DNA of 64,000 nt from the NCBI RefSeq assembly GCF_000614125.1, contig NZ_BAKJ01000002.1:124001-188000 (forward strand), written 5' to 3'. Within the stretch, counting starts at the first letter, position 1; the number at the start of each line of letters is the position of its first letter. This document shows, piece after piece, positions 53,560-64,000 of this stretch. A program made the translations under genes and the position numbers. The notes below the pieces were generated by a model that worked only from the letters and a program-made list of their open reading frames with translations, had not been told where the DNA came from and made no database searches. Origin of the DNA: Bacteroides rodentium JCM 16496. GTDB lineage: Bacteria > Bacteroidota > Bacteroidia > Bacteroidales > Bacteroidaceae.

Positions 53560-55099
53560 AAACTCAATTAAATATTTTGTTAGGTGGTTTAGGCTTGTTC
53601 GCCTTGCAGGGCTGTAAAGCCCCGCAGGCGGAACAATCCGTCCAGCCGAATGTCATTTACGTGTTTCCTGACCAATACCGTAACCAGGCGATGGAGTTCT
53701 GGGGCCAGAAAGGTTTTCGCGAGAAAGTGAACTTTCGGAATGACCCGGTGCACACCCCGCGCCTGAATGATTTTGCCCGGGAGTCGGTGGTATTGACATC
53801 TGCCATGAGCAACTGCCCGTTGAGCAGTCCCCACCGTGGTTCTCTGTTGACGGGAATGTATCCTAATAAGAGTGGTATTCCATTGAATTGCAATTCGAGC
53901 CGTCCCATCAGCTCCCTGCGTGAGGATGCTGTGTGTGTGAGCGATGTTTTCTGCAATGCCGGATATGACTGCGCCTACTTTGGCAAACTGCATGCCGACT
54001 TTCCTACCCCCAACGACCCCGAACGTCCCGGACAGTATGTGGAAGACCGCGTACCTGCATGGGATGCCTATACGCCGAAAGAACGTCGTCATGGGTTCAA
54101 TTACTGGTATTCTTACGGTACCTTCGATGAACACAAGAATCCGCATTATTGGGATACGGAAGGCCGTCGCCACGACCCGCGCGAGTGGTCGCCGTTACAC
54201 GAATCGGGCAAGGTGGTGTCTTATCTGAAGAACGAGGGGAATGTACGCGACCCGAAGAAACCTTTCTTCATCATGGTAGGCATGAATCCTCCCCATAGTC
54301 CGTACCGTTCTTTGGACGACTGTATGGAGGAAGATTTCAATCTCTATAAGGACCAGCCTCTGGACAGCTTGCTCGTCCGTCCGAATGCCGACTCCAAGAT
54401 GCCCAAGGCAGAGAGTGCACGCTACTACTTTGCTTCTGTGACGGGTGTCGACCGTGCTTTCGGTCAGATACTCGATGCCTTGAAGGAACTCGGACTGGAC
54501 AAGAATACCATTGTCGTGTTTGCCTCCGACCATGGAGAAACCATGTGCAGCCAGCATACGGAAGACCCGAAGAATTCCCCATACTCCGAGTCCATGAACG
54601 TTCCTTTCCTGGTGCGTTTCCCCGATAAGATTAAACCCCGCGTGGACGACTTGATGCTTTCCTCGCCGGATATCATGCCTACCTTGTTGGGCCTTGCCGG
54701 CCTTGCCGACTCCATTCCGACCGAGGTGCAAGGACGCAACTATGCACCGCTTTTCTTCGATGAAAAGGCAGATATTGTCCGTCCTACCGGTGCTCTTTAC
54801 ATCCAGAATCTGGATGGCGAGAAGGATGCGGAAGGATGGTCCGTTCCTATTTCCCTTCATCGCGCGGCTTTAAGTCGGCACGCTATACGCTGGCGCTCTA
54901 CATTGACCGCAAGGATCATAAGTTGAAGAAGAGCTTGTTGTTTGACGATGAGAAGGACCCGTATCAGATGAATAACCTTTCTTTGGAAGAAAACCAAGAA
55001 ATTGTAAAAGACCTTTGCGCAGAGATGGGTAAAGTATTGAAAGAGATTGATGACCCTTGGTATAAGGAAGGCATCTTGAAGGATATGATACCTTATTGA
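53556..55099 (+). CDS. Ser-type sulfatase, chondroitin 4-O-sulfatase-like, one frame break
   Basis: About 514 residues after adding one base near 54835 (restoring EGMVRSYFPSSRGFKSARYT). Signal ends ALQGC, so a lipoprotein. FGly site SNCPLSSPHRGSLLTG with a Ser-Ser-Pro-His-Arg core; metal ligands VFPDQYR and FASDHGE. The C-terminal strand and helix have LLFDDEKDPYQMNNL. By position next to GH88 it is the likely GalNAc-4-sulfate sulfatase acting on unsaturated disaccharide; this is inferred. Translationally coupled to GH88 (ATGA). Confidence 0.88.
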
Positions 55100-55150
55100 T
55101 TGGATATAGGTTATAGATAATCCTCCATAAATTGCTTGAACGTTTTTTGT

Positions 55151-55193
55151 GACCCGCTTCGACTGATAGTGAACTATTTGTCGGAGCGGGTTG
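55151..55193 (+). terminator. Terminator-like hairpin after the GH88-sulfatase operon
   Basis: GACCCGCTTCGAC pairs with GTCGGAGCGGGTT (55151-55163 with 55180-55192), followed by GTTT, about 50 bases past the sulfatase stop. Confidence 0.6.
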
Positions 55194-55237
55194 TTTGATT
55201 CAGAATGGAATAAATTTACCAATACGTATTTAAGCAA

Positions 55238-57276
55238 ATGATGGAGATGAAGTACAGATTATGGGCTTGTTTGTTGTTTTTGCCGATGGTCCTTTGGGCG
55301 TCCGGGCGTCCGAAAGTGGCTGTCGTACTCAGTGGGGGTGGCGCCAAAGGGACGGCGCATATCGGTGCTCTGAAAGTAATTGAAGAAGCGGGTATCCCTA
55401 TAGATTATGTGGTGGGTACCAGTATGGGGGCCATTGTGGGAGGTTTGTATTCTATCGGATATACCCCGCAACAATTGGACAGTATGGTGAATGCCCAGAA
55501 CTGGAAATTCTTACTCTCGGATGCCCCCAATCCTAAGGATGTGTTGTTGGACGACCGGTTGAAGTCGGAGCGCTATGTACTCTCTATTCCGTTTTCTTTG
55601 AAATCTGCCGCTGTTTCGGATGCGGGTATCATAAAAGGAAAGAACCTGGCACGTTTGTTCTCCACGTTGACAGAAGGTTACCAGGATTCCGTGGATTTTA
55701 GCCGCCTTCCTATTCCGTTTGCCTGCGTGTCGGAAAATCTGGTGAATGGTAGTGAAGTCGTGTTCCATGAGGGAATACTGGCCACTGCCATGCGTTCCAG
55801 CATGTCCATTCCCGGTGTGTTTGCCCCGGTAGACCTGGATGAAATGGTGCTGGTGGACGGTGGAATGGTGAATAACTATCCGGTAGATGTGGCGCTTGCC
55901 ATGGGGGCCGACTACATTATCGGGGTGGATGTGCAGAGTCCGCTGCTTAAGGCTTCCGAGCTGAAATCGGTGAAAGACATCTTCGGACAAATCATTAATC
56001 TGCAAGGAGAGAAGAAATATCGTGAGAATCTGCGTAATACCGACGTACTGATAAAGGTGGATGTCTCCGGCTATTCGGCTGCAAGTTTCACTAAAGAGGC
56101 CATCGACACTCTGATGGTGCGGGGAGAACGTGCTGCATGGACAGTTGGGACGGACTGCTTGCCCTGAAACAGAAGCTGGGGCTTGCAGACGATTATCAGC
56201 CTCGCCGTCCGGGGCCTTTCCACTTGCCCGGCGTGGCTGTTGATAGGGAGATTCCCGTTGATTCCCAGATAGCCGCCCCTGCTGTGCGGGAGAACAAGCT
56301 GAATGTCGGTTTTCGCTTTGATACGGAAGAACTGGCGGCGTTGCAGGCAAATACGGACTTCTATTTCGGTCGGCAGCGCGAGTCGTTGGTCAGCCTTACT
56401 GCCCGTCTGGGCAAGCGTACACTGGCACGACTCGGATATAGTTACCAGTGGGAGGGTGGATGGCAGGCGGGACTTGCCTATCAGTTCGACTATAAAGATA
56501 TGAATATTTACAATGAAGGCAAACGGGCGCTGGATTTGACTTTTACACATCAACTGGTCCGTATGGGGGCGGCGAAGGATTGGAACAATATTCAGGTCAG
56601 TCTGGGTATTGACTTTGATTACTATCACTATCATGATTTGCTGTCGCTCGACCCGTTAGCTTCGGCACTGTTTGAAAATTCGTCCTTATTCAGTTACTTT
56701 GCCGGACTTGTGTTCAACAACTTGAATGAGAGGAGCGCCCCTACAAAAGGCATGTCGTGGGCGGTATCCTACCATCTCTATACGGATAACTTCTTCCAGT
56801 ATAAGGACAACAATCCTATTTCTGTTTTCGATGCCCGTTGGCAGGGATGTTTCTCTCCCTCGAGTAAGTTCACTGTCACTCCTTCGTTTTATGGACGCGT
56901 ATTGTCCGGAAGCGGTAATTATCCTTTTGCCATCATTAATATAGTGGGGGGAACCATACCGGGGCGCTATATGCCACAGCAGATACCGTTTACGGGCATC
57001 AACCGTGCGGAACTGTCACAAGCCGCACTGCTGGTTGCAGGGATGAACCTCAGACAGCGTATCTTGAAAAACCAGTATATATCAGTGATGGGCAGTTATG
57101 GGCGAAACTCCGGGGAGTTTCATCAGATTCTTGACTCTTCCGAATCGGCTGATATGGCAGGGGTAGGCATCGGCTATATGTACAAAAGTTTTCTGGGACC
57201 AGTGGAGATACAGTTGAATTGGTCCAACCAGACGAAGAAAGTAGGGTGGTATGCAGGGTTCGGATTCGTATTCTAA
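55238..57276 (+). CDS. Patatin-like phospholipase with C-terminal outer-membrane barrel, one frame break
   Basis: About 679 residues after adding one base near 56138 (restoring GERAAWxSWDGLLALKQKL). Signal peptide ends LWASG. Patatin catalytic features: oxyanion SGGGAKGTAHIGAL, nucleophile VVGTSMGAIVGG (GxSxG) and the aspartate in LVDGGMVNNYP. The C-terminal 300 residues are beta-rich (NVGFRFDTEELAALQ, GLVFNNLNERSAPTKGMSW, ending YAGFGFVF), the surface-antigen/Omp85-like barrel seen in patatins that display the lipase at or through the outer membrane. Start codon could be 55238, 55241 or 55247. Convergent with cysS. Confidence 0.85.
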
Positions 57277-57314
57277 CGAGGATATATCAAAATATTACAT
57301 GGATTTTGTTTTCA

Positions 57315-57363
57315 GACAAAAGAACAGAAGAACAAGAGAAAAATATGTTCTTTTGTTCTTCTG
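57315..57363. terminator. Bidirectional terminator-like hairpin between the patatin and cysS genes
   Basis: CAGAAGAACAAGAGA (57325-57339) pairs with TGTTCTTTTGTTCTTCTG (57346-57363). Confidence 0.5.
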
Positions 57364-57415
57364 CCTAAAACTTACCCCAATCTGTATGATTCTGCGGTGA
57401 GTTATGATACCTTCA

Positions 57416-58891
57416 TTATTTATTCAGCTTCCATTCGCTTCCGTCCTTACCGTCCTTAATCTCGAAACCGAGTGCGGTGAGTTCATTGCGGATTTTGTCG
57501 GATGTAGCCCAATCTTTGTTGGCTTTTGCCTTTGAACGCTCTTCCAATAGCATGTCCACTACTTTGCCGAAGGCGGCTTCACGCTCTTCGTTGGAGGCGT
57601 TGTCTTCTTGTAATCCTAAGATGTCGAAGCAGAAGAGGTGGAAGGTTTCCTTCAATTTTTTCAGGTCTTCGGCTGTGATGGAATCGTTTCCAGCCAAGAT
57701 ATTGTTTACCATCTTGGCGCCGTCGAAGAGGTGGGCGATGACAATCGGTGAGTTCAAGTCATCATTCATGGCTTCGTAACACTTGGCACGCAGGGATTTC
57801 ACGTCTATGGTGGAGGTTGCAGCAGGGGTAATCTTGTCCAGTCCATGTACAGCATCCATCAGTCTTGCCAATCCCTTTTCGGCGGCTTGCAGCGCTTCGT
57901 TGCTGAAGTCTACCGTACTGCGGTAGTGGGCTTGCAGGGTGAAGAATCGGATGGTCATTGGGCTGTAGGCTTGCTCCAGCATGGGGTGCGTGCCTTTGAA
58001 GAGCTCTTCCAATGTGATGAAGTTACCATAAGACTTACCCATTTTCTGTCCGTTCACGGTCAGCATGTTGTTGTGCATCCAATAATGTACCATATCTTCT
58101 CCTTGGGAAGCTACGGATTGTGCAATCTCGCATTCGTGATGCGGGAAGATAAGGTCCATACCGCCACCATGAATGTCGAAGTGCTCGCCCAAGTATTTCT
58201 TTCCCATGGCTGTACATTCGGCGTGCCAGCCGGGGAAGCCGTCGCTCCACGGGGAAGGCCAACGCATGATGTGTTCCGGTTGCGCACATTTCCAAAGAGC
58301 AAAGTCTGCGGGATTGTGCTTCTCGCTCTGTCCGTCCAGTTCGCGGGTGGTGTTGAGAACATCATCCAGGTTGCGTCCGGAGAGCTTGCCGTAGTGATGG
58401 TCCTTGTTGTATTTTTCTACATCGAAATAAACGGAACCTTCACTTTCGTAGGCATATCCGTTCTTCAATATCTCCTTAACAAGTTCTATCTGTTCGATGA
58501 TGTGGCCGCTGGCATGTGGCTCGATACTGGGAGACAGCACATTCAATGCGTCCATCGCCTTATGATAGCGGTTGATGTAGTACTGTGCCACTTCCATTGG
58601 TTCCAGTTGTTCCAGACGGGCTTTTTTCGCAATCTTGTCTTCACCTTCGTCGGCATCGTGCTCCAGATGGCCCACGTCGGTAATGTTACGGACATAGCGC
58701 ACCTTGTAGCCGATGTGCGTCAGGTAGCGGAACAGCAGGTCGAAAGTGATGGCAGGGCGTGCATGTCCCAAGTGCGGGTCACCGTACACGGTCGGTCCGC
58801 AGACATACATGCCTACATGCGGTGCATGCAGCGGTACGAACAGCTCCTTTTTTCTATTTAAAGTGTTGTAAATGGTCAGTTGATGTTCCAT
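57416..58891 (-). CDS. cysS: Cysteinyl-tRNA synthetase
   Basis: About 491 residues from [18 protein letters not shown]. Class I motifs: [14 protein letters not shown] (HIGH equivalent), zinc ligands [20 protein letters not shown] and [10 protein letters not shown], and the adenylate loop [11 protein letters not shown] (KMSKS equivalent). Charges tRNA-Cys in the cytosol. The ATG at 58891 is preferred to 58924 because the family starts there and a -7 box lies at 58922-58929. Intact. Confidence 0.95.
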   Translation of the reverse strand: MEHQLTIYNTLNRKKELFVPLHAPHVGMYVCGPTVYGDPHLGHARPAITFDLLFRYLTHIGYKVRYVRNITDVGHLEHDADEGEDKIAKKARLEQLEPMEVAQYYINRYHKAMDALNVLSPSIEPHASGHIIEQIELVKEILKNGYAYESEGSVYFDVEKYNKDHHYGKLSGRNLDDVLNTTRELDGQSEKHNPADFALWKCAQPEHIMRWPSPWSDGFPGWHAECTAMGKKYLGEHFDIHGGGMDLIFPHHECEIAQSVASQGEDMVHYWMHNNMLTVNGQKMGKSYGNFITLEELFKGTHPMLEQAYSPMTIRFFTLQAHYRSTVDFSNEALQAAEKGLARLMDAVHGLDKITPAATSTIDVKSLRAKCYEAMNDDLNSPIVIAHLFDGAKMVNNILAGNDSITAEDLKKLKETFHLFCFDILGLQEDNASNEEREAAFGKVVDMLLEERSKAKANKDWATSDKIRNELTALGFEIKDGKDGSEWKLNK

Positions 58892-58921
58892 AACAGTTGA
58901 GATTTTGTTCTTTTGAATGCA

Positions 58922-58929
58922 CAAAGTTA
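58922..58929 (-). promoter_or_regulatory. -7 promoter box of cysS (TAACTTTG)
   Basis: TAnnTTTG match on the minus strand, 31 bases upstream of the chosen ATG. Confidence 0.55.
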
Positions 58930-58999
58930 CAACAAATAATTTATTAATCGGTTCTCTTCGCAGATGCTTTTCCTTTTATTACCGGAGTATTTGTTGCGT

Positions 59000-60895
59000 T
59001 TACTCCTTTTTCCGGATAATAATCTTCGAATTATATTGCTTTGCTGCCTCCTTTCTGAATTCAAGGAATTTGCCATATTCTTCTTTGGGATATCTGCCTC
59101 GTTTCATGAATAGTCGGTGAACGATATGTATATTGTTTTCGACGGTCTGCAGAGAGGTACTGAAGGTCCCGAAGGCTGTCTCTTGCCGGGTGGTGGTGGG
59201 CAGTGACTCTATTGTATAGCCGTCTGGCAACTGGATTTGTATGGAATCAGTATCTACATATCCATATTCTATCAAAATGTCTTGTGTGCGTTCTGCACTT
59301 TCATTGGAAGTATAGAAGCTACGGTGGAAAATATTAGTCGGCAGGAACAGACGCTTTCCGGTCTGGCTGCCGTACTGGTTGCTGCTGATGTTGTAAGAGA
59401 TATCCATGGAGGGCATCTGCTGTTTCTGTTCATTATAGCGGATATTGTCCACTTCTGCCTGCACAAGGTTGATGCTGGAGCGCAGATAGTCTTTCTGTTT
59501 GTTGGGTGGTATGGTGTTCAGCCCCCAATTGTCCTCATACTGGAATAACCGTGAGCGTTGGCATACGTCGATATAAGCTTTGCCGTCAGGTGCCAAAACA
59601 ATTATTGCTTTGTTCACTTGCGTGCAGAGTGAGTCTGCGTAAGTGGGGAGGCGGTGAAGTATGCCTCCCTCGGGCTTAATCAGAAGTGCATCGTGCCCGG
59701 CAATGGAGTGGTGGACATATCCTAACGGCAGTTTTGGATTGGTACATTCCAGCCATAGTGTATCACCGGGTAAAGGTACCTGCAATATAACGTGATTGGC
59801 TTGATTGGCACTGGCAAAGTCGGGCAGGAAACGTTCGTTGTCGGTACTGATGACAGTGTAGTAGGAGGGTATTCCGAGGGCTGAAAGCATGGCACGGGTA
59901 TAGTTGGACAGCCCTTTGCAATCTCCGAACCCCGTACGGTGTACGTCGGCGGCAGGCATCGGTTGAAGCCCTCCGATGCCCAGTTGTATGCTGACATAGC
60001 GGGTGGTGGAAGCCAGATAATCATAAATGGTCTGTACCCGCTCGCGGTCGGTTTTGCAGTCTGCGGTCATTTCCTTTAGTTTCTGTATAAATTCCTGCGG
60101 CAAATAGTCCCTATCTTTTAGCAGAGTGTATTGCCATATCCCATAGTTCTTCCAACTGTCCATCCTGCCGGAAGTTTTGTCGAAAGTGAATGTTTCGGGG
60201 ACAAAATATACACGTGGTAACAATTCATTGAGCTTTGGGCTGAACGGTTCTCGGCTGATAGGAGGCAGATTATTTATAAGAACTTGGGTTAGCTGCTTGC
60301 CGTCTTCGGTAGGCTGTTGGCTGATGTCTGCCTGGCAGTTTATGGCATGGTAACGACAAGGAACACCGGAGGGCGTCAGCAGGCGGTAAGATGCGCGGAT
60401 TACCGCCTGATTGTACTCTTGCTGCGGCAGGAAGGTAGGCAAGCCTATCAGTCCGCCCGTATATTTCTCTTCCCATTCATAAGTGATGGTGAAGGGATAT
60501 TGTGAGGGAGCGTACATGTAGAAATAACGGTAGACATCGCTTGCCAGCTCGGCCGAGTATTCATTGCTTTGCAGATCACTTTTCTTGAGTTTGCGGATAA
60601 CCTTGCCGTTGCTATCGGTCACTGTACCCGAGAATTTCCGCAGAGAAGAATACTTTTCGTTATAGGCGCTGTGGAAGTTAGCCGCACCCTTCCCTTTTTC
60701 ATTGAAGACGGTGACTGTTCGCCGTTCTTTGCACACAGCATCTGCAGGTGAGTTGTAAATCACTTCCGTTTCTGCATTTTCCACTATGGAACAAGCATTT
60801 GGGTATAAGTTTTTTTGTGCATTGGCCGGGATATATTGTAACGCCAGAAACAAAACCAGACAGACGGTCACAATCTTTATCATGTATCTATTCAT
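59000..60895 (-). CDS. DUF3857 transglutaminase-like protein, catalytic residues present
   Basis: About 631 residues from MNRYMIKIVTVCLVLFLALQ (signal peptide ending ANA). The N-terminal DUF3857 domain (TVFNEKGKGAANFHSAYNE) is followed by a transglutaminase-like core with GFGDCKGLSNYTRAML (Cys) and SANQANHVILQVP (His), then an Asp-region candidate LWLECTNP. Periplasmic or surface, function unknown. It follows the paralogous gene by five bases in the same operon; the two probably act together. Confidence 0.8.
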   Translation of the reverse strand: MNRYMIKIVTVCLVLFLALQYIPANAQKNLYPNACSIVENAETEVIYNSPADAVCKERRTVTVFNEKGKGAANFHSAYNEKYSSLRKFSGTVTDSNGKVIRKLKKSDLQSNEYSAELASDVYRYFYMYAPSQYPFTITYEWEEKYTGGLIGLPTFLPQQEYNQAVIRASYRLLTPSGVPCRYHAINCQADISQQPTEDGKQLTQVLINNLPPISREPFSPKLNELLPRVYFVPETFTFDKTSGRMDSWKNYGIWQYTLLKDRDYLPQEFIQKLKEMTADCKTDRERVQTIYDYLASTTRYVSIQLGIGGLQPMPAADVHRTGFGDCKGLSNYTRAMLSALGIPSYYTVISTDNERFLPDFASANQANHVILQVPLPGDTLWLECTNPKLPLGYVHHSIAGHDALLIKPEGGILHRLPTYADSLCTQVNKAIIVLAPDGKAYIDVCQRSRLFQYEDNWGLNTIPPNKQKDYLRSSINLVQAEVDNIRYNEQKQQMPSMDISYNISSNQYGSQTGKRLFLPTNIFHRSFYTSNESAERTQDILIEYGYVDTDSIQIQLPDGYTIESLPTTTRQETAFGTFSTSLQTVENNIHIVHRLFMKRGRYPKEEYGKFLEFRKEAAKQYNSKIIIRKKE

Positions 60896-60900
60896 TTCTC

Positions 60901-62888
60901 TCAATTCTTTTTCAGGACCATCATTGCATTGTTTTTTTTAGCTAATTGCTCCCAGAATGTTTTCAGTTCAGAATAACTGTCTGGAGCATATAAGAGTTGG
61001 CTTAGGCTAAAAGTATATCTTATGTTAACCTGACGACCTTTTTGCACGATATAGTAGAGGGCAGACATTTTTCCATCCGAAGTGACTATTTTGTTGCTTT
61101 CAGGCAGCTCATCAATCACATAGCCTCGGGGATGGTAAGATTAATCCCTATGTTCAGCGATTCAGGATAGGCGAATTCCACCGGTAGTCTCCGTTCTGAC
61201 TGCTTGAACGGGGATTCTGATATGTGCAGGAAGACGAGAGGGTTGACATAGATATAGGAATCGTTGATTGTAACTTGTTTTTCAAATTCCATGGTTTCTT
61301 GTATAGTCGGGGAGAAACTGTGTAACTTTGTGGCTGTGTAGCTTTTAATTTCTATATTTTCGCGGTTGCAGATTCTTTGGATAAAGTCCAGGCTGTCTTT
61401 AGACGTACGGAATTCTTTTCGTAAATCGGCAGTGCTTTGCCCGCTATAACTTGTCATGCGTTTTCCGGTCAGTTTTCCATCCGGCGAAATGGTCGCCTGG
61501 ATAGTGCTGCGCGTGAAGTTTTTGTAGATATTCTGCAGGTTTATCCACTGACTTTGTTGAGGTTTCAGCAAGCGGGCTCGGTTGGTCATCAATAACGGGG
61601 GCAATACGTTGATGTATCCGTCACGTACGGATGCATCCAGGTAGACAAGTGTACTGTCAGTATCGGCAATGCCTACGATGAATGTGGATAATTTCTGCAG
61701 GCTGGGATGTGAATAGGGTATCATGGGCTGGTCGCGGCGGCTCATGACTATCGGGTATGCATCGATACCTGCATCTTTCAGCATACTGATGAATAGAAAG
61801 TTTATGTCGGCGTTGCTGCCCGTACCATCTTTTAAAATCTGTCGGGTGCTTTGTCCGTACAAGGCATATTTTTCGTTCCATATCACCTTGCTTTTCAGCA
61901 GGGTATAGATGGCACTGATTTTCTCTGCAATATTATCAATTTGTTCCAGATGCAAAGCAGCCATTTCCTCTTTGAATGGATTACTCATTTTCAGTCGTCC
62001 ACCGAAGTCTTGGTCATCTGATAGTAGTTGTTCTATTTCTTCCCATGTCTGTGTGAAGTTCTTGTAAAGCATTCCGGGGAAAGCATAGCCTTGCAGTTCC
62101 AGGTTGACTTGGGCAGAATAGTTCTCCGGACACCACACATAGGCATCATCTTTGATGGCGGGTAATTGATGGCCTATGAATGTACTGTGTGAAGCGTTAC
62201 ATTGTAATAATTGCGCGTTGATGGTGAAACTTTGGTTTACTCGTCCCTGCTTTGTTTCCAGATGTTCCATACCGTGAGTATCAATGTTGAACTTGAAGTA
62301 TTCGGGTATGGTGACTTCGAATACAGTGTAGAAGACTGGTATGTCATCTTGTGCCTGCCAGTCGCGGATGTGATAGTACAAGTCTGATAATATTTTGTAC
62401 TCGTATTCGATGACTGTACCAATCTTGACTTGTGGGATGGAGAACTTTATTTGTTGATAAGAATCGTTCAGCCTTTCTTCGAATACTTCCTCTCTCTTCA
62501 TCTTGGTGCGTACCATTTTCCCATTTTCCATATTGTAGGCATAGGCACTCAGGCCGGAAATGGTTTCTTTGACTGTCCGGTTGCTTTTCGGCTCGTAAAA
62601 TGGGATGGTGACATTGGCATATGAGGTACCTTCATCTTTTAATATTTTGATGCGTGTTTTGTAACTGTATGTTATGCTAAAGTTCTCCGATAGCCAGTTG
62701 TAGTCTACCAGAGTCTGTTTGTACAAAACAACGGCTACCGCACTGGAATCGGGTACGTAACTGGTCATTGTAAGTTCTTCTGTGGTTGGTTTACCGAATT
62801 TCGGATTCGGGATGAGGTTTTCGGAGGCTTGTGCAAAAAGATAGCAATTATAAACAAGCAAAGAAAGGAACAGTACGGCGTTTTTCAT
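60901..62888 (-). CDS. DUF3857 transglutaminase-like protein, catalytic residues lost, one frame break
   Basis: About 662 residues after adding one G near 61127 (restoring LTIPEGYVIDELPESNK). Signal peptide MKNAVLFLSLLVYNCYLFA. DUF3857 domain: ENFSITYSYKTRIKILKDEG. In the transglutaminase-like core the cysteine position reads DGTGSNADINFLFISML and the histidine position reads LSTFIVGIADTD, so neither Cys nor His is present. It looks like a non-enzymatic partner of the downstream paralogue. TATCTTTG promoter box at 62913-62920. Confidence 0.8.
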
Positions 62889-62912
62889 ATCTATTGTCTA
62901 TTAGCATATATA

Positions 62913-62920
62913 CAAAGATA
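62913..62920 (-). promoter_or_regulatory. -7 promoter box of the DUF3857 operon (TATCTTTG)
   Basis: TAnnTTTG match on the minus strand, 25 bases upstream of the ATG. Confidence 0.6.
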
Positions 62921-63022
62921 ATCATTATTTATTTCAGTTGTTTAAATAAAACCGATTAATTTTTGTTTATCAGCTTATTGGCTGTTTTTTATATTTGAGT
63001 TGGTTGGCATTGCCAAAACAAG

Positions 63023-63030
63023 TATCTTTG
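63023..63030 (+). promoter_or_regulatory. -7 promoter box of mnmA (TATCTTTG)
   Basis: TAnnTTTG match 30 bases before the mnmA ATG. Confidence 0.6.
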
Positions 63031-63059
63031 TTATAGTTTATATAGAGAGATAATGACGC

Positions 63060-64000
63060 ATGGATACAGTGTTGATGGAAGCTGGTAGAAAAGTTATATT
63101 GGGCATGAGTGGCGGCACGGATAGTTCCGTGGCCGCCATGAGGTTGCAGGAAGCCGGTTATGAGGTGACTGGCGTGACTTTTCGTTTTTATGAGGCAGGA
63201 GATGAGACCGGGTATCTGGAAGATGCACGGGCTCTGGCCCTGAAGCTGGGGATGAAACACATTACCTATGATGCACGCGAGCTTTTCCGTTCGCGTATTA
63301 TCCGCTATTTTGTGGAAGAGTATCTAAGGGGGCGCACTCCCGTTCCTTGCACGGTATGCAATAATGAGCTGAAGTGGGCGCTGTTGGCTAAAATAGCCGA
63401 TGAAAAGGGGATTTATTGGATTTCTACCGGACATTATGTGCGTAAAGTCTTGTCCGGAGGAAAGTATTATATAGCTCCTGCCGCAGATAAGGACAAAGAC
63501 CAGACTTTCTTTCTGTGGGGATTGAAGCAGGACATCCTGCAGCGTATGTTGCTTCCGATGGGGGATATTACGAAAAATGAGGCGCGCTCGTATGCGGCGG
63601 AGCGTGGTTTCGGGCAGGTGGCTGCGAAGAAAGACAGTATAGGTGTGTGCTTTTGCCCTTTGGATTACCGTTCCTTTTTGAAGCGTGAGGTTCCTGAAAC
63701 ACTATTACCCGGTAAAGGTAGATTCGTCGATGAAAAGGGAGATTTCTTGGGATGGCATGAGGGCTATCCGTTTTATACCGTAGGGCAACGTAGGGGCTTG
63801 GGTATCCATCTGAACAAGGCTGTTTTTGTGAAAGAGACAAGAGTGGAAAGCAATGAAGTCGTTTTAGCTCCGCTCTCTTCCCTCTACAAGCAGGAAATGT
63901 GGCTGGGAGAGTGGAACCTGGTGGAGAACAACTGTGTGCTGGGTGCAGACGAGGTTATTGTGAAGATACGCTACCGTAAGCAGGCAAACCACTGCAAGGT
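63060..64000 (+). CDS. mnmA: tRNA 2-thiouridylase MnmA, 3' end outside window
   Basis: 313 residues visible, starting [19 protein letters not shown]. The PP-loop [12 protein letters not shown] activates ATP. The two catalytic cysteines lie in [14 protein letters not shown] and [15 protein letters not shown]. The tRNA-binding [15 protein letters not shown] and the start of the C-terminal barrel follow. Transfers sulfur to U34 of tRNA-Lys/Glu/Gln. The frame is open to the end of the window. Bacteroides often carry two MnmA genes; which one this is cannot be told here. Confidence 0.93.
   Translation, partial: MDTVLMEAGRKVILGMSGGTDSSVAAMRLQEAGYEVTGVTFRFYEAGDETGYLEDARALALKLGMKHITYDARELFRSRIIRYFVEEYLRGRTPVPCTVCNNELKWALLAKIADEKGIYWISTGHYVRKVLSGGKYYIAPAADKDKDQTFFLWGLKQDILQRMLLPMGDITKNEARSYAAERGFGQVAAKKDSIGVCFCPLDYRSFLKREVPETLLPGKGRFVDEKGDFLGWHEGYPFYTVGQRRGLGIHLNKAVFVKETRVESNEVVLAPLSSLYKQEMWLGEWNLVENNCVLGADEVIVKIRYRKQANHCK

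Overview
The window looks like a chromosomal segment of a gut Bacteroides (phylum Bacteroidota). The evidence is two SusC/SusD outer-membrane pairs, a hybrid two-component system (HTCS), Ser-type sulfatases, DUF3857 proteins, lipoprotein signal peptides throughout, and promoters with the Bacteroides -7 element TAnnTTTG. No rRNA, tRNA or CRISPR array was seen. The species cannot be named from sequence alone.

Layout. 1-32 kb is a large polysaccharide utilisation locus (PUL) that looks dedicated to sulfated glycosaminoglycans (chondroitin/dermatan sulfate, hyaluronan). It holds a PL8 chondroitin-ABC-type lyase (1-2554), a tRNA-dihydrouridine synthase (2763-3713), a second PL8-like lyase (3741-5777), SusC1/SusD1 with a DUF5017 surface lipoprotein (5917-11916), a GH43-like beta-propeller protein (12603-13778), a divergent pair of a PL29-like lyase and a GH2 enzyme (13973-19131), SusC2/SusD2 (19670-24257), a sulfatase (24428-25948) and the HTCS (26115-30187). 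A sugar kinase and a CBM9-like protein follow (30377-32184). 32-42 kb is an accessory, scarred region: type IV toxin-antitoxin AbiE, fragments of a conjugative element, MITE-like repeats, a TlpA-like lipoprotein, an alkylation-repair cluster (Crp-type regulator, SMR transporter, AlkA, AlkD, Ogt) and a FadR-type regulator. 42-64 kb is mostly core: an LpxA-like acyltransferase, an RND efflux operon, an Ig-like lipoprotein, DUF3108, a thioesterase, a second glycosaminoglycan pair (GH88 and Ser-type sulfatase, 52361-55099), a patatin-like protein, cysS, two DUF3857 proteins and mnmA (cut by the window end).

How it fits together. The HTCS should sense unsaturated disaccharide in the periplasm and activate both susCD operons, whose upstream regions are nearly identical and carry the same nested palindrome. 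Lyases cut the polymer, SusC/D import oligosaccharides, sulfatases remove sulfate, GH88 splits the unsaturated disaccharide and the kinase may phosphorylate the released amino sugar.

Most striking. (1) The two susCD operons share near-identical 5' flanks and related 3' flanks, but their coding regions are strongly diverged. (2) Between susC1 and the GH43-like gene lie fossils of a second sulfatase-HTCS module: the last codons of the sulfatase and an internally deleted HTCS C-terminus. (3) Several intergenic islands consist of short words repeated in direct and inverted orientation, each island with its own vocabulary. (4) Seventeen places each need exactly one added base to restore a gene. 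This one-directional pattern points to homopolymer under-calling in the sequence rather than mass pseudogenisation, so those genes are listed as CDS.
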